From assembly GCA_028287975.1 (NCBI GenBank), contig JAQBOP010000092.1, positions 1 through 37,294 on the forward strand: 37,294 bases of DNA. The letters are read 5' to 3'. This document shows positions 14,932 through 22,966 of the stretch, in pieces. The notes below the pieces were generated by a model. The model was not told where the DNA came from, ran no database searches, and worked only from the letters and a program-made list of their open reading frames with translations. The translations under genes were made by a program, and so were the position numbers. The stretch is from Mucilaginibacter sp. (GTDB taxonomy: Bacteria > Bacteroidota > Bacteroidia > Sphingobacteriales > Sphingobacteriaceae). How positions within the stretch are numbered: position 1 is the first letter of the stretch; every line of letters begins with the position of its first letter.

Positions 14932-16311
14932 ATGGCCAATCTTAAGCAAATCAAACACTTAACATCGCGTGCAGGCTTCGGCATGTGTTTCGATGAATTT
15001 AAGGCTGCCGAAAGCACTCCGGTTAAACAAGCTGTAAAAGATCTTTTTAAAGCATCGGCAGATTATGAGCCCCTTGCCATTGTAAATAACAATGCAGATT
15101 ACAGCATGGTTGTAAAAGGCGACAAATCCACTCGCAAAATGTTTATGCAGGAGCAGCGCCGGGAAGAAAAGGAACTGAACCTGGGTTGGATAAAGCAGAT
15201 GAGCACAACCGAAGCCCAGTTGCGCGAAAAGATGGCTTTGTTTTGGAACAATCATTTTGCCTGTCGCGCTAAACAGGGCGCTTACGCTCAACAGCTTGCA
15301 AATATCCAGCGCAGCAACGCCTTAGGGAATTTTAAAAATATGACGCTGGAGATCGGCAAGTCGCCGGCGATGCTGCAATTTTTAAATAACCAGCAAAATT
15401 TAAAAGGACATCCTAATGAGAACTTCGCCCGTGAACTGATGGAGCTTTTCACCATTGGCCGAGGCAACTATACCGAGCAGGATGTTAAAGAATCGGCACG
15501 GGCATTTACCGGCTGGGGATTTGACCGCAACGGCGAATTTAAATTTCGTCCTTTTGTGCATGATAACGGGCAGAAAACTTTCCTGGGCAAAACGGGTGAT
15601 TTTAAGGGTGAAGATATTATTGATATCCTGTTTGAGAAAAAAGAAACAGCCCATTTCGTCAGCAATAAATTGTACAAATACCTGGTAAATGAAACACCTG
15701 ATCCGGCGCATGTCAGCGCTATGGCGGATGTGTTCTACAATGCCAGCTACGAGATAAAACCTTTACTGGAGCATGTTTTTACCGCTGATTGGTTTTATGA
15801 GGATAAGAACATAGGCAACCTGGTAAAATCGCCAGTCGAATTGATTGTGGGGCTGAACAGGCAATTTAACATTAACTACCAGCGACCCGAAGTGCTGTTG
15901 CAATTTCAAAAAGTATTAGGGCAGGTATTGTTTTATCCGCCAAATGTTGCAGGCTGGCCCGGTGGCCGCAGCTGGATTGACAGCTCGTCATTAATGTATC
16001 GCATAAAAATACCATCGACGGTATTAAATGGCGGAGTTATTGATTTTACAGGCAAGGCCGATCCGGAAGATGAAGCATTTTTAGCAACCATGCATACGCA
16101 GCAGGAAAATGTAAATATGCGCGTACAGGCTCAACCCGACTGGAACAAGTTTTTAGGCGTCATACCAAAGGGTATGACTAAAACAAGCATAGCGCAGTTC
16201 ATGTTAGAACCTAAGTTGAGCAACGCGTTAATGAGCAGTATTAATCAATCAACAGATACAAAGGCGATGGTTATTGAATTGGTGTCTTCGCCGGAGTATC
16301 AGTTGGCTTAG
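14932..16311 (+). CDS. DUF1800 family protein, copy 1
   Basis: 459 aa, no obvious signal peptide (MANLKQIKHLTSRAGFGMCF). Typical DUF1800 stretches: LREKMALFWNNHFACR, QNLKGHPNENFARELMELFT, YTEQDVKESARAFTGWGF, DWFYEDKNIGNLVKSPVELI and YPPNVAGWPGGRSWIDSSSL. Biochemical function is not established; in many Bacteroidota and Planctomycetota it is encoded next to DUF1501 proteins, as here. A second, closely similar copy follows directly, and the junction between the two consists of a palindromic repeat. Divergent from the DUF3857 operon with 151 bp between them. Confidence 0.88.
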   Translation: MANLKQIKHLTSRAGFGMCFDEFKAAESTPVKQAVKDLFKASADYEPLAIVNNNADYSMVVKGDKSTRKMFMQEQRREEKELNLGWIKQMSTTEAQLREKMALFWNNHFACRAKQGAYAQQLANIQRSNALGNFKNMTLEIGKSPAMLQFLNNQQNLKGHPNENFARELMELFTIGRGNYTEQDVKESARAFTGWGFDRNGEFKFRPFVHDNGQKTFLGKTGDFKGEDIIDILFEKKETAHFVSNKLYKYLVNETPDPAHVSAMADVFYNASYEIKPLLEHVFTADWFYEDKNIGNLVKSPVELIVGLNRQFNINYQRPEVLLQFQKVLGQVLFYPPNVAGWPGGRSWIDSSSLMYRIKIPSTVLNGGVIDFTGKADPEDEAFLATMHTQQENVNMRVQAQPDWNKFLGVIPKGMTKTSIAQFMLEPKLSNALMSSINQSTDTKAMVIELVSSPEYQLA

Positions 16312-16401
16312 CCCCCTAATCCCCTAAAGGGGGAACGATGGTGGGTATATTTGGATATGAAATAATAAGAATTAAACTCCCCCTTTAGGGGGTTGGGGGG
16401 C
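16310..16401. repeat. Inverted pair of GC-rich palindromes filling the DUF1800-DUF1800 junction
   Basis: AGCCCCCTAATCCCCTAAAG (16310-16329) continuing GGGGAA, and CTCCCCCTTTAGGGGGTTGG (16377-16396) continuing GGGGC. The two are near reverse complements, with about 42 bp between. The left arm overlaps the stop codon of copy 1 and the right arm ends 2 bp before the ATG of copy 2. Each arm also contains its own small hairpin (CCCCT/AGGGG). Same style as the other CCCC/GGGG elements in the window. Confidence 0.8.
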
Positions 16402-16403
16402 AT

Positions 16404-17792
16404 ATGAATAATTCGAAACAGATAAAGCATTTATACGCAAGGGCCGGGTTCGGGATTCGGTTTGAGGATCTGCATGACCGTGAGAATTGGTCGATCAAAA
16501 AAAGCGTGCGAAAGCTTTTTAAAGCTTCTGAGAAAATTGAACCACTAAAAGCAGTTTCCGAAAATATAGATCTGAGGCCGCGCGATTATAAGACGATGAC
16601 TGACGATGAAAAAAGGCAGTTAAATCAAGATCGGAACAAGCAGGAAAAGGCCTTGAACGACGCCTGGGTAAAACAACTAAGTAATACCGATGCCCAACTG
16701 CGCGAAAAGATGACCCTGTTTTGGCATAATCATTTCGCATGCAATATTGGCAATTCATACTATCAGCAGGAACTGAATAATATTGAACGGACCCATGCAC
16801 TGGGTAATTTTAAAACCCTGTTGCTACAGGTCTCGCAAACACCTGCTATGCTGCAGTTTTTAAATAACCAGCAAAATCAGAAAGGGCATCCTAACGAAAA
16901 CTTTGCCCGTGAGCTGATGGAGCTTTTTACGCTGGGCCGCGGCCATTACACCGAGCAGGATATTAAAGAGTCGGCACGGGCATTTACCGGCTGGGCCTAT
17001 AATGGCAAAGACGGTACTTACAGCTTCAACCCACGTGCACATGACGACGGAATAAAAACATTTTTAAACAATACGGCTAATTTTTGCGGCGAGGATATCC
17101 TGAATATCATTACTGAAAACAAGCAAACGGCGGTGTTTATCTGCACCAAGCTCTACCGTTATTTTGTTAATGAAGTGCCTGATGAGATCCATGTAACACA
17201 AATGGCCGATGTTTTCTACAAAGAAAACTATGAGATAGCGCCACTATTAAAATTTGTGTTTTTGTCTGATTGGTTTTATGATGAAAAAAACATTGGCAAC
17301 CTGGTCAAGTCGCCGGTTGAGTTTTTGGCAGGGTTGAACCGGCAGTTTTATATCAACTATCAAAACCCTGACGTGCTGATGCAGTTTCAGCGGACACTGG
17401 GGCAAGTATTATTCAGGCCACCTAATGTTGCAGGCTGGCCGGGTGGCCGATCATGGATAGATAGTTCTTCGCTGATGTACCGGATGAAAATACCATCTAC
17501 CATATTAAATGCCGGACTGATAGATTTTACAGGAAAGGCAACGCCCGAGGATGAAGCTTACCTGGCATCGCAACGCAAACAACAGTTAAATGTAATAAAG
17601 CGGGTGCAGGCACAACCCGATTGGGATAAGTTTTTAAAAGACATCCCGAAGGATACAACGCATGAAGAAATTGCCCGGTTTATGCTTGAACCGGATCTGA
17701 ATAAAACAGTAATTGACGAAATAAACAGGCCGGGTGATATTAAATCGGTAGTGATACAGATCGTATCAACGCCGGAGTATCAGTTATGCTGA
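16404..17792 (+). CDS. DUF1800 family protein, copy 2 (tandem paralogue)
   Basis: 462 aa, collinear with copy 1 from the first residues (MNNSKQIKHLYARAGFGI) to the end (SVVIQIVSTPEYQLC versus AMVIELVSSPEYQLA). Shared blocks include HPNENFARELMELFTLGRG, ESARAFTGW, GNLVKSPVEFLAGLNRQF and PPNVAGWPGGRSWIDSSSLM. Differences concentrate in residues ~30-60, so the duplication is not very recent. The start is fixed by alignment to copy 1 although a strong palindrome ends 2 bp upstream, leaving no room for a ribosome binding site outside the stem. Followed by the DUF1501 gene on the same strand. Confidence 0.88.
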   Translation: MNNSKQIKHLYARAGFGIRFEDLHDRENWSIKKSVRKLFKASEKIEPLKAVSENIDLRPRDYKTMTDDEKRQLNQDRNKQEKALNDAWVKQLSNTDAQLREKMTLFWHNHFACNIGNSYYQQELNNIERTHALGNFKTLLLQVSQTPAMLQFLNNQQNQKGHPNENFARELMELFTLGRGHYTEQDIKESARAFTGWAYNGKDGTYSFNPRAHDDGIKTFLNNTANFCGEDILNIITENKQTAVFICTKLYRYFVNEVPDEIHVTQMADVFYKENYEIAPLLKFVFLSDWFYDEKNIGNLVKSPVEFLAGLNRQFYINYQNPDVLMQFQRTLGQVLFRPPNVAGWPGGRSWIDSSSLMYRMKIPSTILNAGLIDFTGKATPEDEAYLASQRKQQLNVIKRVQAQPDWDKFLKDIPKDTTHEEIARFMLEPDLNKTVIDEINRPGDIKSVVIQIVSTPEYQLC

Positions 17793-17803
17793 AGCAATGA
17801 GTG

Positions 17804-17899
17804 ATTGAGTGAGTTGTGAATGAGTGAATGGATAACAAGATTAATGAAAAACTGAGTAACTGGCGAGGAGTAAATCACTCATTCACTAATTCACTCAAT
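17804..17899. repeat. Inverted repeat of TGAGTGA/TCACTCA type before the DUF1501 gene
   Basis: ATTGAGTGAGTTGTGAATGA (17804-17823, arm continues to 17827) is repeated in inverted orientation as TCACTCATTCACTAATTCAC (17875-17894, arm to 17899), with one small length difference. The ~24-bp stem encloses ~47 nt. It occupies most of the DUF1800-DUF1501 gap. Confidence 0.7.
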
Positions 17900-17913
17900 C
17901 AATAATTAAAACG

Positions 17914-19119
17914 ATGGAACGCAGAGATTTTTTAAAAAACACCGCATTAATATCAGGCGCATTTATGGTGCCTGCGTTTTTGAAACCGCTGGAAGCTATT
18001 GCAAAAGGCGATCTGACCGGGCATAAAAACCTGGTTATCATCCAGCTTTCGGGCGGTAATGATGGGTTAAATACCGTGATACCTTACGGTAACGACATTT
18101 ATTATCAAAAGCGTAAAACCATAGCTATCAATAAGCCGGATGTTATTACACTTAACGATATGCAGGGACTAAATCCCAACCTGTCGGCGTTAAAAGAAAT
18201 TTACGACCAGGGATGGATGAGTATAGTTAACTCGGTAGGTTACCCAAATCCGGACAGGTCGCATTTCCGGTCGATGGATATCTGGCAGACAGGCAGCGAT
18301 TCAAACCAGTTTTTAAGCACCGGCTGGATTGGGCGTTACCTGGATTCAAATTGCCAAACGTGTAAGAATCCATACACTGCTATCGAAGTTGATGATACGC
18401 TATCATTGGCCATGAAAGGCACCAAGATGAAAGGCATTGCTGTGCAAGACCCTAACAAACTATTTCAAACTACCCGTGAGCCCTTCTTTAAAGACCTGGT
18501 ACATGACCACGGTGATGCTAATTTGAACGAGGATAACCTGGGTTACCTTTATAAAACCATGATCGAAACTTATTCATCGGCAGATTATATTCAGAAAACG
18601 TCAAAAACCTATAACGTTACCGCGCAGTATCCCAATACCGCTTTAGGTAACCAGCTTAAAAATGTGTCTAAATTTATTAATTCGGGTTTGGATACGAGGG
18701 TGTATTATGTTTCGCTAAGCGGATTTGATACACACGTTGGCCAACAGAACCAGCAGGGGCGTCAGCTAAAAATTTATGGCGATGCCGTTGCCGCCTTTGT
18801 TAAGGACCTGAAAGGGACAGGCAAGCTGGACGATACACTGGTAATGACCTTCTCTGAATTTGGTCGCCGTGTTGAACAAAATGCCAGCAACGGTACCGAC
18901 CACGGCACGGCCAACAACGTATTTATGTTTGGCGGGAAACTGAAGAAACAAGGCATATTTAATGACGCACCCGACCTGACTACGCTGGATAACGGCGATT
19001 TAAAATACCAGGTAGATTTCAGGGATATTTACGCCACCTTGCTTGATAAATGGCTTGACGTAAGCAACAGCCAGGTGTTAAGTAAGAATTTTGCGGGGTT
19101 GGATTTGATTACTGTATAA
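17914..19119 (+). CDS. DUF1501 family protein, Tat-exported
   Basis: 401 aa. The N-terminus MERRDFLKNTALISGAFMVP has a twin-arginine signal (RRDFLK followed by a mild hydrophobic stretch), so it is probably exported folded through Tat. The family has an alkaline-phosphatase/sulfatase-like fold. Visible blocks are LVIIQLSGGNDGLNTVIPYG, NSVGYPNPDRSHFRSMDIWQ, VSLSGFDTHVGQQNQQG, TFSEFGRRVEQNASNGTDHG and TANNVFMFGGKL, which hold the conserved Asp/His residues that could bind metal. The substrate is unknown. Position after two DUF1800 genes matches the common DUF1800-DUF1501 arrangement, suggesting a shared pathway. Confidence 0.9.
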   Translation: MERRDFLKNTALISGAFMVPAFLKPLEAIAKGDLTGHKNLVIIQLSGGNDGLNTVIPYGNDIYYQKRKTIAINKPDVITLNDMQGLNPNLSALKEIYDQGWMSIVNSVGYPNPDRSHFRSMDIWQTGSDSNQFLSTGWIGRYLDSNCQTCKNPYTAIEVDDTLSLAMKGTKMKGIAVQDPNKLFQTTREPFFKDLVHDHGDANLNEDNLGYLYKTMIETYSSADYIQKTSKTYNVTAQYPNTALGNQLKNVSKFINSGLDTRVYYVSLSGFDTHVGQQNQQGRQLKIYGDAVAAFVKDLKGTGKLDDTLVMTFSEFGRRVEQNASNGTDHGTANNVFMFGGKLKKQGIFNDAPDLTTLDNGDLKYQVDFRDIYATLLDKWLDVSNSQVLSKNFAGLDLITV

Positions 19120-19180
19120 GCCCTCTCTAAACGGCAGAGCCTTCATGAACATCCTTAATAAAACAAATTAGATTGTGAAT

Positions 19181-19262
19181 AATCTCCCCCTGTTGGGGAG
19201 ACTTTAATTTAAGCATACGCTTTTTTAAGCCCTCCCTACCGGGGAGGGTTTGAGTGGGGCTT
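19181..19262. repeat. Two adjacent GC-rich palindromes between DUF1501 and hisS
   Basis: AATCTCCCCCTGTTGGGGAG (19181-19200) plus ACTTT, and AAGCCCTCCCTACCGGGGAG (19227-19246) continuing GGTTTGAGTGGGGCTT to 19262. Both share the layout of the elements at 7578-7610 and 30299-30333. They lie between convergent genes, where they could terminate both transcripts. A decayed third copy (AAGCCCTCTCTAAACGGCAG, 19119-19138) may precede them. Confidence 0.7.
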
Positions 19263-20640
19263 ACAATCCCGTCGTCAACTTCTCTATGATCTCTTTCGCG
19301 GTCAGTTTCTCCTGTATGCCCGATGTCATATCCTTAAAAGTGAGCACACCGCTTTGCATTTCATCGCTACCGATAACTACCGTGTAAGGAATGTTTTTGT
19401 TATTGGCATAATCCAGTTGCTTTTTGATCTTGGCACCGGCGGGGTATAGCTCGGTATTGATATCGTTGTCGCGCAGTTGCTGTAATAACGGCAGGGCAAA
19501 CAGCTCGCCGTCCTTATCAAAACAACAGATCAAAACCTGGGTGCTTTGGTTGGCGTCAGCCGGGAAAAGACCCAGCTCTTCCATTACGTCATAGATCCGG
19601 TCGGCACCAAAGGAGATACCTGCCCCGGTTAACCCTTTTAAGCCAAACATTCCGGTAAGGTCGTCATAACGGCCGCCGCCGCCAATACTGCCCATGGCAA
19701 CCTCATTAGTCTTGACTTCGAAAATTGCGCCGGTATAATAGTTCAGCCCACGGGCAAGGGTAATGTCTAATTCTATAGTCGCGTTTTGTAAGTTAAAATG
19801 ATTGATGTAGTTAAACACGCTTTCAATCTCTTCGCAGCCCTTTAACCCGGTTGCTGATCCGGCCAGGGCCGTGCGCAGGCTTTCCAGTTTGGTGGCGTTG
19901 CTGCCTTCCAGTAAAATAACAGGTTTTAACTGCTCGATATCCTCGGGTGTAAACCCTCTTTCAAGCAATTCTTTTATCACCCCGTCAAGGCCAATTTTGT
20001 CAAGCTTATCAATCGCTACGGTCAGATCAATGATATTATCACTTTTTCCTATAGTCTCTGCTATTCCGGATAGAATTTTTCTATTATTAATTTTTATGGT
20101 AAAATCCTTTAAACCCAGGTTGCTTAAAGCCTCGTCATAGATCAATATAAATTCAGCCTCGTTCAATAACGAATCAGAGCCAACCACATCTGCATCGCAC
20201 TGAAAAAACTCGCGGTAGCGGCCTTTCTGCGGCCTGTCTGCGCGCCACACCGGCTGCACCTGGAAACGCTTGAACGGGAAGGTGATCTCGTTTTGATGTT
20301 GAACTACGTAGCGGGCGAAGGGGACAGTCAGGTCGTAGCGCAGGGCTTTCTCTGAAATATCCTGGGTGATGACTTGTGAATTATGGGTGGTAAGTTTTTG
20401 AGGATCTATCTTTGAAAGATAATCGCCGCTATTCAATATCTTAAACATCAACTTATCTCCCTCATCGCCATACTTGCCGGTTAGGGTTGACAGGTTCTCC
20501 ATCGACGGTGTTTCTATTTGCAGATAGCCATATTTGCGAAAAACAGCTTTAATGGTATCAAAAATAAAATTGCGCTTTGCCATTTCGGCAGGCGAGAAGT
20601 CACGGGTACCTTTAGGTACAGATGGTTTTATAGCAGCCAT
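19261..20640 (-). CDS. hisS: Histidine-tRNA ligase HisRS
   Basis: Class II aminoacyl-tRNA synthetase charging tRNA-His. From the ATG at 20640 (MAAIKPSVPKGTRDFSPAEM) it is 459 aa; the track adds five codons upstream. Motif 1 region YLQIETPSMENLSTLTGKYG, motif 2 QVQPVWRADRPQKGRYREFF, the HisA motif LARGLNYYTGAIFEV and motif 3 GGGGRYDDLTGMFG are followed by the C-terminal anticodon-binding domain (VLICCFDKDGELFALPLLQQ onward). The length is at the long end because of an insertion in the middle domain, usual for Bacteroidota. Its stop lies within the palindromic repeats shared with the convergent DUF1501 gene. Confidence 0.97.
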   Translation of the reverse strand: MAAIKPSVPKGTRDFSPAEMAKRNFIFDTIKAVFRKYGYLQIETPSMENLSTLTGKYGDEGDKLMFKILNSGDYLSKIDPQKLTTHNSQVITQDISEKALRYDLTVPFARYVVQHQNEITFPFKRFQVQPVWRADRPQKGRYREFFQCDADVVGSDSLLNEAEFILIYDEALSNLGLKDFTIKINNRKILSGIAETIGKSDNIIDLTVAIDKLDKIGLDGVIKELLERGFTPEDIEQLKPVILLEGSNATKLESLRTALAGSATGLKGCEEIESVFNYINHFNLQNATIELDITLARGLNYYTGAIFEVKTNEVAMGSIGGGGRYDDLTGMFGLKGLTGAGISFGADRIYDVMEELGLFPADANQSTQVLICCFDKDGELFALPLLQQLRDNDINTELYPAGAKIKKQLDYANNKNIPYTVVIGSDEMQSGVLTFKDMTSGIQEKLTAKEIIEKLTTGL

Positions 20641-20721
20641 GCGGCAAATGTACAAAAAAGAGAGGGATAGTATAAACTGCTACCCTTTCGGGGGATTAGC
20701 CCTAAAATTTATCTAGTACTT

Positions 20722-20758
20722 TATCATAGCGATGGGTTTGAAACCCATCGCTATGATA
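20722..20758. repeat. Perfect 37-bp palindrome
   Basis: TATCATAGCGATGGGTTT (20722-20739), G, AAACCCATCGCTATGATA (20741-20758): 18 perfectly paired bases on each side of one central base. Not followed by a T-tract. Looks like a REP-type extragenic palindrome; it could also be an operator, but 18 bp per arm is long for that. Confidence 0.8.
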
Positions 20759-20960
20759 TCGTTTCGCAAGATCGTTTACAAAACATTATTGATCAGCAAC
20801 AGATTAACAATTTTTAAATTATGCCGCCCGGAAACAGGTCGTTTTTACCATGTTGTTAATTTTTTAATGACTATTTAAGAATACTATAAATATTTACATA
20901 ATTATAGACATAAACTATAACATATATAGAATAGCAATATATTTTCATAGCTAAAACCCT

Positions 20961-20968
20961 TATATTTG
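20961..20968 (+). promoter_or_regulatory. Possible -7 element (TATATTTG) for ahpC
   Basis: TATATTTG fits TAnnTTTG and lies 29 bp before the ahpC ATG, a normal distance for a short leader in Bacteroidota. The -33 region at the expected spacing is only T-rich (ATTTTC). No peroxide-regulator site could be recognised. Confidence 0.45.
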
Positions 20969-20996
20969 TTCAAAAATTAAAAACACACATCATAAT

Positions 20997-21542
20997 ATGA
21001 TTACAATAGGAGAAAGATTTCCGGCATTTTCAAAGACAGCCGTAGTTAGCTTAGAAAAAGGAAAAGAATTTGAAACAATAACTTCAGACTTTTTAGTTAA
21101 TGATGATAACGTTTGGACAGTAATGTTTTGGTGGCCAAAAGATTTTACTTTTGTTTGTCCTACCGAGATTGCTGAATTCAACAAAAACTTTGGTGAATTC
21201 CGTGACCGCGAAACCCGCTTAATTGGCGCATCAACCGATTCTGAATTTGTACACGCTGCATGGAGAACACATCATGACGACTTGCGCGACCTTAAATTCC
21301 CGATGCTGGCTGATACCTCAAAATCACTGGCAGAAGAGTTGGGGATTTTAGAGCCTACCGAAAAAATTGCTTACCGTGCTACATTCATAATCGACCCTAC
21401 CGGTATTGTACGCTGGGTATGTGTTAACGACCTAAGCGTTGGCCGTAACGTTAAAGAAGTTTTACGTGTACTGGATGGTTTACAAACCGATGAGCTTTGC
21501 CCATGTAACTGGGAAAAAGGCCAGGAAACGTTGACAGCATAA
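20997..21542 (+). CDS. ahpC: AhpC/TSA-family peroxiredoxin
   Basis: Thiol peroxidase reducing H2O2 and organic hydroperoxides, 181 aa, cytosolic. The peroxidatic cysteine is C54 in FTFVCPTEIAEF. The C-terminus has a CxC pair in DELCPCNWEKG (C168, C170), the arrangement seen in the mycobacterial AhpC that is re-reduced by AhpD rather than AhpF. The ahpD gene immediately downstream fits this. The start (MITIGERFPAFS) follows a likely -7 element. This differs from the more common Bacteroidota AhpC/AhpF pair; AhpF is not present here. Confidence 0.93.
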   Translation: MITIGERFPAFSKTAVVSLEKGKEFETITSDFLVNDDNVWTVMFWWPKDFTFVCPTEIAEFNKNFGEFRDRETRLIGASTDSEFVHAAWRTHHDDLRDLKFPMLADTSKSLAEELGILEPTEKIAYRATFIIDPTGIVRWVCVNDLSVGRNVKEVLRVLDGLQTDELCPCNWEKGQETLTA

Positions 21543-21549
21543 CAACTTG

Positions 21550-21747
21550 AGGCTGTATCAAAAATAAAATCATAAGAGGCGGACCTCAATTAAATCTTAG
21601 ATAATAAAAGCTCCGTGGTTCTCTGTGTTTTCTTTGCGGGCTTTGTGTTTAAAAATAAACCGCAGAGTGCACAAAGAAGACACGAAGATCACAGAGGCCA
21701 AATATTATTTTGAGTGTTTTTTAGATTTAAGACTTTTGATACAGCCT
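21550..21747. mobile_element. MITE-like element with 14-bp terminal inverted repeats
   Basis: AGGCTGTATCAAAA (21550-21563) and TTTTGATACAGCCT (21734-21747) are perfect terminal inverted repeats bounding 198 bp. Inside is an imperfect ~40-bp inverted repeat: CTCCGTGGTTCTCTGTGTTT (from 21611) against the reverse of ...AAGACACGAAGATCACAGAGG (to 21697). There is no ORF, and no target-site duplication is obvious. It starts 8 bp after the ahpC stop. A non-autonomous insertion sequence derivative is the best reading; a large structured intercistronic hairpin is the alternative. Confidence 0.6.
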
Positions 21748-21776
21748 TTTATTAATTATAAGATCCTACATCTACC

Positions 21777-22361
21777 ATGAGCGAAAGCACAGAAACAATA
21801 AACGAATTATTGCAAAGCATTGGCGTGGATACCGCCTACCGTACCGCCAGCCTTACCTTGCTTGAAAAAGGCGAGTCGCGTTATTTACGCGACCTGAAAT
21901 TAAATTTTACCAGCACCCTAACTTCCGAGCATTTAAGTACCAAAGAATGCGCGTTGTTAGGTTTAAGCATCGCGGTTAATAACAACAATTTGCCGCTAAG
22001 TAACTTTTTCACCAACTACGCCGCAGACCAGGGCGCGACAAATGAAGATATAGCCGAAGCAGCGGCCTGTGCATCATTATTGGCATCAAATAATATCTTT
22101 TATCGCTTCAGGCATTTTACACAAAAAGAAAAATACAGCCAGATCCCGGCACGCATCCGGATGCAGATCATGATGAAACCGGTAACAGGCAAAGAGTTTT
22201 TTGAGTTAATGAGCCTGACCATCTCGGCTGTTAATGGCTGCGAAATGTGCGTTAACGCGCACGAGGACTCTTTAATTAAGCTGGGAACAACCGAAGAGCG
22301 GATCTTTGATGCTGTCAGAATAGCATCATTAATTACATCAACCGGAAAAATTCTATATTAA
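21777..22361 (+). CDS. ahpD: AhpD-like alkylhydroperoxidase / carboxymuconolactone decarboxylase family
   Basis: 194 aa, all-helical AhpD fold. The active-site motif is NGCEMCVNAHEDSL: C155, C158 and H162, the CxxC...H thiol relay that reduces AhpC in mycobacteria (where electrons come from dihydrolipoamide via SucB/Lpd). N-terminal KECALLGLSIAVNNNNLPLS is the usual non-catalytic half. It is the second gene of an ahpC-ahpD pair, but a 198-bp MITE-like element separates them, so co-transcription depends on read-through. A hairpin follows the stop codon. Confidence 0.9.
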   Translation: MSESTETINELLQSIGVDTAYRTASLTLLEKGESRYLRDLKLNFTSTLTSEHLSTKECALLGLSIAVNNNNLPLSNFFTNYAADQGATNEDIAEAAACASLLASNNIFYRFRHFTQKEKYSQIPARIRMQIMMKPVTGKEFFELMSLTISAVNGCEMCVNAHEDSLIKLGTTEERIFDAVRIASLITSTGKILY

Positions 22362-22405
22362 TTGATTGTAATTTTCGATATTTATATCTAATTTTAATAA
22401 CATGG

Positions 22406-22447
22406 GCCATTGCTTGTCTAAACAACTTTAGCAATGGCTTGTTATTG
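22406..22447 (+). terminator. Likely terminator of ahpCD
   Basis: GCCATTGCT (22406-22414) and AGCAATGGC (22430-22438) form a 9-bp perfect stem with a 15-nt loop, followed by TTGTTATTG, a modest T-run. It lies 44 bp after the ahpD stop and 38 bp before the response-regulator start. Confidence 0.55.
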
Positions 22448-22475
22448 ATTAAACAGTTATAAATTTGTGTCCCCC

Positions 22476-22940
22476 ATGGCCGAAAAAAAGATAACGATCC
22501 TTTATGTGGATGACGAAGAAAACAATTTGTTTTCTTTCAAAGCAGCTTTCCGGATAAAATACCAGGTTTATACTGCTATTAGTGGTGATGAAGCCTTAAA
22601 AATGCTGGGCGAAAAGCCGGTACATATTATCATTACCGACCAGCGGATGCCTAACATGACAGGCGTAGAATTCCTGGAAAAAGTTATCGAGAAATATCCT
22701 GACCCAATGCGGGTACTCTTAACCGGCTATGCCGATATGGGTGCGGTTGTTGATGCGGTTAACAAAGGCAAGATCTTTCATTACCTTACCAAGCCATGGA
22801 ACGAAGAAGAGCTTGATATGACTATTACCAGGGCATATGATGCTTACCTGGAAAAATTAAGACTTAAAGAAGAGAATGAGAAGCTGGAAACATCAAATGA
22901 CCAGCTGGAGTTTTTATTAAGGCAGAAACTGCTTTCGTAA
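22476..22940 (+). CDS. Response regulator: receiver domain plus coiled-coil tail
   Basis: 154 aa from the ATG at 22476 (the track starts at a GTG three codons earlier). Receiver domain: acidic pocket YVDDEENN, phospho-acceptor D55 in ITDQRMPNMTG, switch Thr in LLTGYAD, and Lys in LTKPWNEEEL. The last ~35 residues (LKEENEKLETSNDQLEFLLR) form a coiled coil with no output domain. The receiver is strikingly similar to that of the hybrid kinase at 23379-24464 (shared DQRMP..TGVEF and KPW blocks), so the two are probably paralogues fed by the same kinase. It converges with the signalling operon, 26 bp between stop codons. Confidence 0.9.
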   Translation: MAEKKITILYVDDEENNLFSFKAAFRIKYQVYTAISGDEALKMLGEKPVHIIITDQRMPNMTGVEFLEKVIEKYPDPMRVLLTGYADMGAVVDAVNKGKIFHYLTKPWNEEELDMTITRAYDAYLEKLRLKEENEKLETSNDQLEFLLRQKLLS

Positions 22941-22966
22941 ACGATAAAAAGATTAACTGCCGATCT

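Larger units (their letters stand above)
20641..20996. other. 356-bp intergenic region, hisS/ahpC divergent
   Basis: Contains a perfect 37-bp palindrome (20722-20758) and then about 180 bp of strongly AT-rich DNA (20860-20960) leading to a possible -7 element before ahpC. No coding sequence is supported here; the short plus-strand ORF at 20534-20716 is antisense to hisS. Confidence 0.6.
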
